DNA of 14,699 nt from the NCBI GenBank assembly GCA_964568925.1, contig CAZMSJ010000021.1, forward strand, positions 1 to 14,699, given 5' to 3'. The first letter of the stretch is position 1. Each line of letters opens with the position of its first letter. The notes beneath the pieces were generated by a model. That model had not been told where the DNA came from and searched no databases. It saw only the letters and a program-made list of their open reading frames with translations. The stretch comes from CAYQUL01 sp964568925 (GTDB taxonomy: Bacteria > Patescibacteriota > Microgenomatia > UBA8517). The translations under genes and the position numbers were made by a program. Positions 7,460 through 12,863 of this stretch are shown here, in pieces.

Positions 7460-8083
7460 CTATTGTAAATGTGCTTTCTTGGCTTCTTGTTCTTTCCTTT
7501 TAACATAATCGTAATGTCGGTTAAGTAATTCCTCTAATAACCTGGCTTCTTCTTCGTTTCGCGGTGAACCGAGCTGGCTTGAACCCTTTTCTTTTGCCTC
7601 GGCTTCTTCCCGTTTTTCAAAATATCGACTTTTATCTAGCCACCACATAGCTACTTTAACGTTTGGCTGGATTGCATTAAGAAGAATATAGGTAGGTTCT
7701 TTAGTAATCGGGTGAATATATTCATAATAGCCAGGGTTACGCCCTACCATAGCCCAATACAGTACTTCTAAGGCTACTAGTTCTACGTTTGCTTTCGCCA
7801 GGCTAGCGACCCGCCGAAATTCTTCTGACTTTGCCATGTATTTTTGTCGTGTGTTTTCAGGGATTTGCGCCCATTCAGAGGCGTATTTGTAGCTTGCACC
7901 CATAGACAAATAGAATAGAAAATTATGTAGTTTTTCGGCGGTTAGTTCTATTTTTCTGCCGCGACCTTTAGGGTCTTCCGCTTCCGACAGTTCCTTAGCG
8001 ATTTTTCGATAAACACCGTCGGTAACGTGCTGTTTAATGAAGTCGTTATCATGGTTTTTAGTTTTAATCAGTTTGTTATTCAT
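7460..8083 (-). CDS. Phage small-terminase-like helix-turn-helix protein
   Basis: The 207-aa protein has a basic, polar N-terminus, then a helical DNA-binding region (about 45-100: LTAEKLHNFLFYLSMGAS, then YASEWAQIPENTRQKYMAKS and EEFRRVASLAKANVE). This layout, with HTH, a W/Y-x-K-x-S-E-E-F step and an alternating A/K/E helix, is that of phage small-terminase (TerS) and related homeodomain-like proteins. Next comes a region ending NVKVAMWWLDKSRYFEKRE, also like the terminase-small pattern, then a charged tail. No large terminase, portal or capsid gene is present. It may be a repurposed DNA-binding protein, or a satellite TerS that redirects a helper phage packaging motor. The HTH is fairly sure, the TerS assignment moderate. 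Confidence 0.55.
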   Translation of the reverse strand: MNNKLIKTKNHDNDFIKQHVTDGVYRKIAKELSEAEDPKGRGRKIELTAEKLHNFLFYLSMGASYKYASEWAQIPENTRQKYMAKSEEFRRVASLAKANVELVALEVLYWAMVGRNPGYYEYIHPITKEPTYILLNAIQPNVKVAMWWLDKSRYFEKREEAEAKEKGSSQLGSPRNEEEARLLEELLNRHYDYVKRKEQEAKKAHLQ

Positions 8084-8085
8084 AT

Positions 8086-8286
8086 TTAGGCTGAAATGTA
8101 CTTATCGCCAGGCGAAAACAAGTTGCCACTGGTCGCATAGTGGAGGATTTTAATATCTATGTCGTCGTAGTAAAATTGAAGCGGAAGGATTTCTTGACGC
8201 TTTAGTTCCATGTCAGAAATGCTGTCCCACCAGCTTCTCCAAAAATAACGATGAATGTTAGCCACAAAAGTAGTACGATTTGGCAA
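8086..8286 (-). CDS. Small uncharacterised ORF at the right edge of the element
   Basis: I do not recognise this 66-aa product. It is rich in aromatic residues (RYFWRSWWD, LQFYYDD) and the frame is open back to a TAG at 8311-8313, so the TTG start at 8286 is only one option; GGGA lies 4-7 nt upstream. It ends 2 nt before the TerS-like gene, implying coupling. There is almost no room for a promoter between it and the terminator at 8313, so it may be the remnant of a longer gene whose 5' part lies on the other side of the attachment site in the excised circle. Confidence 0.4.
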   Translation of the reverse strand: MPNRTTFVANIHRYFWRSWWDSISDMELKRQEILPLQFYYDDIDIKILHYATSGNLFSPGDKYISA

Positions 8287-8312
8287 AAAATCCCGAAATG
8301 GTAATTTAGACT

Positions 8313-8342
8313 AAAAGCCACGGCTCGATGTCGTGGCTTTTT
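8313..8342. terminator. Bidirectional intrinsic terminator
   Basis: A perfect 10-bp stem, AAAAGCCACG (8313-8322) with CGTGGCTTTT (8332-8341), loop of 9 nt, has a T run in both orientations. It lies after the minus-strand reading frame ending at 8352. Before the element inserted it would have stood just downstream of tRNA-Glu, so it probably served both convergent units. Confidence 0.85.
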
Positions 8343-8351
8343 CTGTTTCAT

Positions 8352-8498
8352 TTATAGCTTTGATTTTTGTATTCGTCCGAATCTTGAGGAGATCCATTCT
8401 CTATTTACATCGTAATAGATTCCATTGATAACCTTACCCTTTGGCTGATCATTTTTTCGCTTTTCCTTTGGCTGATTTTTAGGTTTCTCGTATTCTGT
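8352..8498 (-). other. In-frame 48-codon continuation beyond a TAA stop
   Basis: Directly after the TAA of the membrane protein gene (8499-8501) the same frame stays open for 48 codons and stops at 8352-8354. The translation looks like real protein: a Lys/Pro/Gln-rich linker (NQPKEKRKNDQPKGK) and then VINGIYYDVNREWISSRFGR. This suggests that the gene originally encoded about 157 residues and acquired a nonsense mutation, or that the stop is read through. A sequencing error is also possible. Confidence 0.6.
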
Positions 8499-8825
8499 TT
8501 AGTCAGGTATGCGTGACCAAATGACCTTAATAATCGATGACACCGCTGCAAAGAGAATTGTGAAAAGATGCCACAGATTCATCCAAATGTATGTGCCAAG
8601 CGGATAAAATACGAATGTACATATAGCTACAAGCGGTACAAGGGCTACGTCTGTACGAAGATACGAACCTAAAACAATAGTGATCAAAAAAGTCAAGAAA
8701 AAACCTACAACCCGGTTAATTGTATCGGCATCATAGTCAATTCCGCCATCAGAAGGATTACAAAAGAACACCTCCTCATTTTGTATCCACAAACCAAAGA
8801 TCTTACGAATACCCTTTTTATTCAT
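8499..8825 (-). CDS. Small membrane protein of unknown family, possibly truncated
   Basis: With the ATG at 8825, preceded by AGGAG at good spacing, the product is 108 aa. A soluble N-terminal stretch (FGLWIQNEEVFFCNPSDGG) precedes two or three hydrophobic helices, the first beginning at INRVVGFFLTFLITIVLG; the protein ends IWSRIPD. It is predicted to sit in the cytoplasmic membrane; I do not recognise a family. A strong promoter (8855-8883) drives it alone. The in-frame extension after its TAA suggests loss of a cytoplasmic tail of 48 residues; the truncated form may still insert in the membrane. Confidence 0.7.
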   Translation of the reverse strand: MNKKGIRKIFGLWIQNEEVFFCNPSDGGIDYDADTINRVVGFFLTFLITIVLGSYLRTDVALVPLVAICTFVFYPLGTYIWMNLWHLFTILFAAVSSIIKVIWSRIPD

Positions 8826-8854
8826 CTCACTCTCCTGTGAAAATTGATAAAAGT

Positions 8855-8883
8855 AGTATATCAATGTACTTATAGTATGTCAA
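8855..8883 (-). promoter_or_regulatory. Strong sigma70-type promoter
   Basis: On the minus strand, TTGACA (plus 8878-8883), a spacer of exactly 17 nt and TATACT (plus 8855-8860). Transcription would start about 20 nt before the SD and ATG at 8825. This is the clearest consensus promoter of the window and, unlike several others here, leaves room for a leader with an SD. Confidence 0.8.
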
Positions 8884-8990
8884 ATCAACACATTAGACAG
8901 CAGCGAATCGAATACTATTATTGCATCTATTACGTGTCTTCCGTAAACAAAGACCTAAACAACACTCTTCCCTTTCCTTTTTTATTCCTG

Positions 8991-8996
8991 TACTAT
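8991..8996 (+). promoter_or_regulatory. Possible -10 box before the 9003 gene
   Basis: TACTAT ends 6 nt before the ATG at 9003. No SD is present and the upstream region is a pyrimidine run without a good -35. Spacing fits the leaderless pattern seen at other host genes. Confidence 0.3.
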
Positions 8997-9002
8997 GGCT
9001 GT

Positions 9003-9380
9003 ATGGAACCTACAGTTGAAGGACAAAGTTCAGTAACCCAACCAACAAATACGGTTGATTCGACCCCAGTTACAGCTCCAACTGAAACAACATTTGATCC
9101 AAATGAGACAATGAGGTTCAAACCACAAGAAATTAACCCTGCGCTCCCTGTAGCAGCACGCTCAGAAAACCCAGTGGCCTCTACGGTCAGTACTGAGACA
9201 GTCGCAGATCAAAGTGCTCCTAACATACCTGAACAAGCAGAACAGGTACAGTTTCTGAAACCTGCTCAACTTAACCCAAGTGCACCAGCCTCAGTAGATA
9301 CTCAAGTTAGCGCATCTGCAACACCAAAGGTGGAAAACAATTCACTCTTTGGAAGAATCAAGTCTTTTTTTAGTAGGTAA
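9003..9380 (+). CDS. Uncharacterised, mostly disordered 125-aa protein with an internal repeat
   Basis: The protein is rich in Thr, Pro, Ala, Val, Glu and Gln with no hydrophobic segment, so it is predicted to be disordered. Two related stretches stand out: MRFKPQEINPALPVAA and VQFLKPAQLNPSAPAS, sharing Phe, Lys-Pro, a hydrophobic residue and Asn-Pro. It ends with a short basic amphipathic helix, NSLFGRIKSFFSR, that could bind membrane or a partner. I prefer ATG 9003, as the frame upstream of it (from 8844) is Tyr/Cys-rich and unlike the rest. Function unknown. Confidence 0.6.
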   Translation: MEPTVEGQSSVTQPTNTVDSTPVTAPTETTFDPNETMRFKPQEINPALPVAARSENPVASTVSTETVADQSAPNIPEQAEQVQFLKPAQLNPSAPASVDTQVSASATPKVENNSLFGRIKSFFSR

Positions 9381-9469
9381 TTTCATTCCTAATACGATAC
9401 CCTTCGTCTTCTCTTCTCCTCTTTATCCTCAAAAAGGTACCCTTCCTTTCCCTTTTGGTAAAATTTGAG

Positions 9470-9475
9470 TATAAT
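9470..9475 (+). promoter_or_regulatory. -10 box upstream of tRNA-Lys
   Basis: A perfect TATAAT ends 17 nt before the first base of tRNA-Lys. The -35 region is pyrimidine-rich and not close to consensus. It probably transcribes tRNA-Lys and perhaps tRNA-Gln, 61 nt further on. Confidence 0.55.
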
Positions 9476-9492
9476 TACGTGTTATTTCTTTT

Positions 9493-9564
9493 GAGCTCGT
9501 AGCTCAGCGGCAGAGCAACAGCCTTTTAAGCTGATGGTCGTGGGTTCGATCCCCACCGGGCTCA
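9493..9564 (+). tRNA. tRNA-Lys (anticodon UUU)
   Basis: The acceptor stem is GAGCTCG with CGGGCTC, the anticodon loop CTTTTAA gives anticodon TTT, and the T arm is GTGGG-TTCGATC-CCCAC. The discriminator is A9564; CCA is not encoded. The outermost anticodon-stem pair looks like A-A. Confidence 0.95.
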
Positions 9565-9625
9565 CAAGTAATCTTCGTCAAAAAAAACGGTCAGACTGAG
9601 TATTAAAAAACTCAATTTGAAACGA

Positions 9626-9696
9626 TGCGGAATCGTCTAATGGCAGGACACATCCCTTTGGAGGATGGTATCTTGGTTCGAATCCAAGCTCCGCAG
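9626..9696 (+). tRNA. tRNA-Gln (anticodon UUG)
   Basis: The acceptor stem is TGCGGAA with CTCCGCA (one A-C mismatch at its inner end), the anticodon stem CATCC/GGATG encloses loop CTTTGGA (anticodon TTG), and the T arm is CTTGG-TTCGAAT-CCAAG. A U1-A72 first pair and G discriminator suit tRNA-Gln. CCA is not encoded. Confidence 0.95.
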
Positions 9697-9745
9697 CAAA
9701 ACTTCTATACTTTTATATTTTGGATAATTGATAGGGAGAAAACTC

Positions 9746-9967
9746 GTGTTGCGTGAACGAATTGCTTCTGTTCAGCATGCTATTTGGGCACATTGGATGA
9801 AATATCTGTTTACCTGTGGAACCTTTAATGAGGATGGTACCTGGACAATGCCCAAGGAAAAAGTTGATCGATGGAAAAAACAAATGGACACCTCGTACGA
9901 CGATCTTTCTGAAGCAGAAAAAGAAAGTGACCGGCATCAAGCAGACAAAATACTTCCGGTTCTTTAG
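9746..9967 (+). CDS. Small conserved-looking protein with an EKESDR motif
   Basis: The start is taken as GTG 9746, 7 nt after AGGGAG (9733-9738), giving 73 aa. The order of motifs, IASVQHAIWAHWMKYLF, then a Lys/Trp-rich WKKQMDTSYDDLS, then EKESDRHQADKILPVL, recalls a widespread family of small proteins found in phages and bacteria, whose EK(E/D)SDR signature also appears in RyR-type domains; that link is from memory. No catalytic residues are apparent. It stands alone between tRNA-Gln and a strong terminator. Confidence 0.6.
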   Translation: MLRERIASVQHAIWAHWMKYLFTCGTFNEDGTWTMPKEKVDRWKKQMDTSYDDLSEAEKESDRHQADKILPVL

Positions 9968-9988
9968 CAATAAACACGTTTTATATAA

Positions 9989-10021
9989 AGATGAGGGTTT
10001 TTTACACCCTCATCTTTTTTT
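9989..10021 (+). terminator. Intrinsic terminator after the EKESDR gene
   Basis: A perfect 10-bp stem, AGATGAGGGT (9989-9998) with ACCCTCATCT (10006-10015), loop of 7 nt, is followed by a T run that continues to 10022. It separates the small gene from the DUF1905 gene, whose promoter starts in the same bases. Confidence 0.9.
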
Positions 10022-10027
10022 TATAAT
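10001..10027 (+). promoter_or_regulatory. Promoter of the DUF1905 gene, embedded in the terminator
   Basis: TATAAT (10022-10027) begins in the last T of the terminator run and lies 7 nt before the ATG at 10035. TTTACA (10001-10006, five of six consensus bases) in the terminator loop is the -35 candidate, with a short 15-nt spacer. There is no SD, so the message is probably leaderless. Confidence 0.55.
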
Positions 10028-10034
10028 AGATATT

Positions 10035-10352
10035 ATGTCCACGATCCCCACTGATTCAAACAACTACACAATCACTGCATATCTCTGGCTCTATCCAGGA
10101 AACGCAAGCTGGCACTTTTTAACCATTCCAGAAGAGATATCAAATGAAATAAGTACTCGATATGCAGAACACAAACGAGGATGGGGTTCACTTCCGGTGA
10201 CAGCCACCATTGGAGCAACAAGTTGGGATACTTCAATCTTTCCTGACAAAGAATCACACGGATATCTCCTTCCTGTAAAAGCACTCATTCGAAAAAAAGA
10301 GTCTATTCGTGCAGACCAAGAGATACAATTTCAAATTCGCGTTAGGGTGTAA
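10035..10352 (+). CDS. DUF1905 domain protein
   Basis: At 105 aa this is one complete DUF1905 domain: the opening beta strand with LWLYPGNASWHFLTIPEEIS, the KRGWGSLPVTATIGATSWDTS hairpin region, then the signature FPDKESHGYLLPVKALIRK and a final strand. The fold is a small beta barrel of unknown function, common in bacteria. No signal peptide, so cytoplasmic. It stops 11 nt inside the convergent PAP2 gene. Confidence 0.88.
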   Translation: MSTIPTDSNNYTITAYLWLYPGNASWHFLTIPEEISNEISTRYAEHKRGWGSLPVTATIGATSWDTSIFPDKESHGYLLPVKALIRKKESIRADQEIQFQIRVRV

Positions 10353-11079
10353 TCTTCTTCGCGTTAGTCTCCTTAAAGAGGTTATAAAAAATAAATGTTC
10401 TATCAAGAAGAATGATTGCAACAAACCAAATAATTCCAGCCATATACCCTCCCAGGATATCTGACGGATAATGCACCCCAAGGTAAACTCGACTAACTCC
10501 GATAAGAAAAACAAGAATAATTGAAATAACACTAACAGCTGCTGTTACTCGCCTGTTTCTTGTGAAGTGAAAGGTAAAGTATGCGATGGTTAGAAAAAAG
10601 ATCAGAGAATCCATACTGTGTCCTGAAGGAAAACTAAAATCAGTCTCAGTGACTAATGGACTTAACCCAGGTCGTGGTCTCTGAATAATAAGCTTTAGGA
10701 GTGCATTAAGTGCTGCCCCCATCAACACAATTGCTGAGTAGATTACTGACTCTCTCCAATGTCTTGTTAGAAAAAGAAAAACAAGAATAACAACTGAACC
10801 AAAAATAATACCAGTTGAGCCAATGATACTTAAGACAATCATGATGTTAGTCATTGAGCTACTCCTGAGCCCCACGATAAATTGCATGATTGTTGAATCA
10901 AAAAGGAAACGCTGGTTTTCAAGAATTGAATCACTTAACTTTGCAAAAAGCAGAAGAGCAAAAGCGGTAAACAAGATGCCACATACAATTTCAAGAAACA
11001 GTATCAAACCCACATTTGATTTAGATAAGAATGACTCAAGTTCGCGAAGAAAAAGAATAGTTTTTTGTTTTCGTTTCAT
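10342..11079 (-). CDS. PAP2-family membrane phosphatase
   Basis: The ATG at 11079 gives 245 aa; an upstream extension in the same frame lacks an SD. The three PAP2 phosphatase motifs are present in order: KLIIQRPRP (K-x6-RP type), FSFPSGHS with the catalytic histidine, and SRVYLGVHYPSD with the second histidine and aspartate. There are about six transmembrane helices, so it is a cytoplasmic-membrane enzyme acting on lipid phosphates or diphosphates such as undecaprenyl diphosphate, phosphatidate or phosphatidylglycerol phosphate; which one cannot be told. A TATACT box lies 13 nt upstream. The DedA gene elsewhere in this window belongs to the same lipid-carrier theme, but is not linked. Confidence 0.92.
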   Translation of the reverse strand: MKRKQKTILFLRELESFLSKSNVGLILFLEIVCGILFTAFALLLFAKLSDSILENQRFLFDSTIMQFIVGLRSSSMTNIMIVLSIIGSTGIIFGSVVILVFLFLTRHWRESVIYSAIVLMGAALNALLKLIIQRPRPGLSPLVTETDFSFPSGHSMDSLIFFLTIAYFTFHFTRNRRVTAAVSVISIILVFLIGVSRVYLGVHYPSDILGGYMAGIIWFVAIILLDRTFIFYNLFKETNAKKITP

Positions 11080-11169
11080 CACACTAAGATTAAGTATAGA
11101 TGATGTATTTGGGCTAATACACAAAAAAAGATGCAAAGAAAGAAAAAAAATGGCAGACTAGCCTTACGT

Positions 11170-11448
11170 ATGTATTACGTTTATATTCTCCATTGTGCAG
11201 ACGACACCTATTATGTTGGGAGTACCAACGATATTACCAAACGACTTCATGCACATAATCATTTGAAGTCTGGTGCTCATTACACAAAAATAAGAAGACC
11301 AGTTTCCTTGGCCTACCTTCAAACGTGTGACACCTACGGGAAAGCACGGGCACGTGAGGCAGAACTGAAAAGATTAAATAGAAGCCAAAAAATTATGCTT
11401 GTGGAGTCGTTTCGCGAGCAGTCTTTAGAGCATTTGCCATCCAAATAA
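11170..11448 (+). CDS. GIY-YIG single-domain nuclease-like protein (UPF0213/YhbQ type)
   Basis: The 92-aa protein is one GIY-YIG domain: YVYILHC gives the GIY strand, YYVGSTND the YIG strand, R25 in KRLHAHN the catalytic arginine, and a glutamate follows in AREAELKRLNR. This is the normal size of stand-alone family members, which bind branched or damaged DNA; their in-cell role is poorly known. I start at ATG 11170 because upstream codons (KKNGRLALR) are unlike the family. It is divergent from the PAP2 gene, and its last 56 bp overlap the 3' end of the convergent flavin reductase gene. Confidence 0.88.
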   Translation: MYYVYILHCADDTYYVGSTNDITKRLHAHNHLKSGAHYTKIRRPVSLAYLQTCDTYGKARAREAELKRLNRSQKIMLVESFREQSLEHLPSK

Positions 11449-11953
11449 GCTCGGTAAATACTTTTTTAACACGCTCTACGTATGCTTGATCTTTAACTGA
11501 TCCATCTTCATTAAACAGATCTTGAACAAACGGGAAATGAACATCATGACTTAACGTGACTAATCCCATCTTTCGAGTTGTCATCGTTAATGCTTCAATA
11601 GCTCTGGCTCCACCAATCATTCCAGAAGACACTCCTGCGAACGCAACTGGCTTGTGCTTGTAATTATTTAGCTCACTGTCCAAAAGGCGTTTTAAACTGC
11701 CAGAGAAGGAATGATTGTATTCAGGAGCAACGATAAAAAAAGCATCAGCTTTGAGTGTTAATTCAGTGTACTTGGGGTCTTTACTTTCAGGGTCATTGCC
11801 GTCACCTGGAAGGGTAAAATCATTAGGGTCCACAAGTACTGTTTCAATTCCTGGTATTTCCTTTGAAACTTCAAGGATAAAGCGTGCTGCATGAATTGAT
11901 TCTCTTTTAACACGAGTTGTTCCTTCGATGATGGGGATAAATAACGTAGACAT
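11393..11953 (-). CDS. NAD(P)H-dependent FMN reductase-like flavoprotein
   Basis: The 186-aa protein is a flavodoxin-like fold: a first strand and phosphate loop region (FIPIIEGTTRVKRES), the FMN-binding APEYNHSFSGSLKRLLD motif, and GVSSGMIGGARA, both diagnostic of the NADPH-dependent FMN reductase family (chromate/azo/quinone reductases included). It transfers electrons from NAD(P)H to flavin, quinones or other acceptors in the cytoplasm. It lies 7 nt after the DsbA-like gene and so belongs to the thiol-redox operon as its last gene. Confidence 0.9.
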   Translation of the reverse strand: MSTLFIPIIEGTTRVKRESIHAARFILEVSKEIPGIETVLVDPNDFTLPGDGNDPESKDPKYTELTLKADAFFIVAPEYNHSFSGSLKRLLDSELNNYKHKPVAFAGVSSGMIGGARAIEALTMTTRKMGLVTLSHDVHFPFVQDLFNEDGSVKDQAYVERVKKVFTELIWMANALKTARETTPQA

Positions 11954-11960
11954 TATCTCT

Positions 11961-12854
11961 TTATTGGAGAGCAGATTTAACAGTAGCCTCCATGTCAGTG
12001 TAACTGTAAGCGCCTGCGTATCGAGTTCCGTTTACGAAGAAACCTGGGGTACCATTTACACCCAAACTTCCTGCAACTTGTGTGTCTGACGCAAGTCGTG
12101 CATCATACTTTCCACTATCCAAACAAGATTTCAAATCTGAAGGATTCATTACGTCTTTCAAGAAATCTACGATTAGTTGAGACTTTGTTTTGTCATTTTT
12201 GACAGTGTCATTCATCAATGTGTATCCAGCATTGGTGTAGAGCTTGTCATGAACTGGCCAGAACTTTCCTTTTTCAAATGCACAGTAGAGAGCTTTCTGT
12301 CCCATTTCTCCATTTCCATGACCTGGTGTGTAGATATAAACAAATGCTGCTTTGCCTGAATCAACAAGCTTCTTCATTTCAACGACTGGAGCAACATAGG
12401 TTCCACCATCAGCAACGAGTGTGAATCGTGGGCCTGCTTGCTTTGAAAGCTCAGGATTCTTCCCAGTAGCAATATGGCAGTATGGGCAAGATGGATCACC
12501 TACTTCGACAAACAAAACCTTTGCGTTTTCATTTCCAAACTTAATAAAATCTTGTTTGTATAACGCTTTAATCTGATCAACAGAAACAGGAACATCAGTT
12601 GCGGTTGCTGCTGTTGCTTGCTGAGTACCAGTTGTGGTTGTTGCAGTTGTTGTTGTTCCACTTCGGAGATTCTCTACACGTTGATATAACACACCTAACA
12701 TAAAAGAACCGACAAGAAGAGCGACAAAGGCAACAGGAAGTAATTTTTGAAAGATAACTGGATTAATGGTAATTGGTCGAATAGTACGAGTTGGTGCGTT
12801 GAGTGCTGCAACTGGAGTAGCAGTTACTTTTTTAGCTCGTGTCGTTTTTGCCAT
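11961..12854 (-). CDS. Membrane-anchored DsbA-like thiol-disulfide oxidoreductase
   Basis: The 297-aa protein begins with a basic cytoplasmic tail, then one membrane anchor (KLLPVAFVALLVGSFMLGVLY, about 36-56), a Thr/Ala-rich linker (about 66-88) and a thioredoxin-fold domain with an inserted helical part. The active site is C123-P-Y-C126 in DPSCPYCHIA, and the cis-proline loop is NGTPGFFVNG. This layout fits extracytoplasmic thiol oxidases or isomerases of the DsbA/DsbG-like type. Two further cysteines occur near 190 and 240. It lies 9 nt after trxB, so it is probably co-transcribed. No DsbB or VKOR partner occurs in the window. Confidence 0.88.
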   Translation of the reverse strand: MAKTTRAKKVTATPVAALNAPTRTIRPITINPVIFQKLLPVAFVALLVGSFMLGVLYQRVENLRSGTTTTATTTTGTQQATAATATDVPVSVDQIKALYKQDFIKFGNENAKVLFVEVGDPSCPYCHIATGKNPELSKQAGPRFTLVADGGTYVAPVVEMKKLVDSGKAAFVYIYTPGHGNGEMGQKALYCAFEKGKFWPVHDKLYTNAGYTLMNDTVKNDKTKSQLIVDFLKDVMNPSDLKSCLDSGKYDARLASDTQVAGSLGVNGTPGFFVNGTRYAGAYSYTDMEATVKSALQ

Positions 12855-12863
12855 CTCACAATA

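Larger units (their letters stand above)
2499..8312. mobile_element. Serine-recombinase integrative element inserted at tRNA-Glu
   Basis: The left edge is set by the tRNA-Glu 3' end, which overlaps the recombinase stop. The right edge is inferred to lie between 8287, upstream of the last element ORF, and 8312, just before a bidirectional terminator that probably served tRNA-Glu before insertion. The element holds eight genes: recombinase, a 132-aa protein, HTH protein, PD-(D/E)XK nuclease, histidine phosphatase, HAD protein, TerS-like protein and a small ORF. By eye it has no GATC and no CCGG tetranucleotides, unlike both flanks. I found no long direct repeat at the two edges, as expected for serine integrases, whose shared core can be only 2 bp. 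There are no conjugation, capsid or replication genes, so it is not self-mobilising by any obvious route. Confidence 0.75.

Noticed and set aside
2499..8312. Direct repeats at the element edges (AATTCAG near 2500 versus AATTTAG near 8303)
   Set aside because: One mismatch in seven bases is not beyond chance; serine integrases need only a 2-bp common core, so the exact crossover cannot be set from sequence alone.
8313..8342. Hairpin considered as a displaced tRNA end or direct repeat (GTGGC shared with the tRNA 3' end)
   Set aside because: Only five bases match and the sequence after them would not complete the acceptor stem; the T runs on both sides make it a terminator.
8844..9002. Upstream extension of the 9003 gene (53 codons, Tyr/Cys-rich)
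   Set aside because: It covers the strong divergent promoter at 8855-8883, has composition unlike the rest of the protein and no SD.
11104..11121. Inverted repeat TGTATT/AATACA between the PAP2 and GIY-YIG genes as an operator
   Set aside because: Short, AT-rich arms are expected by chance; no other support.
11393..11448. 56-bp tail overlap as a sign that one of the two genes is false
   Set aside because: Both the GIY-YIG and flavin reductase proteins carry their full family motifs, so the convergent overlap appears real.
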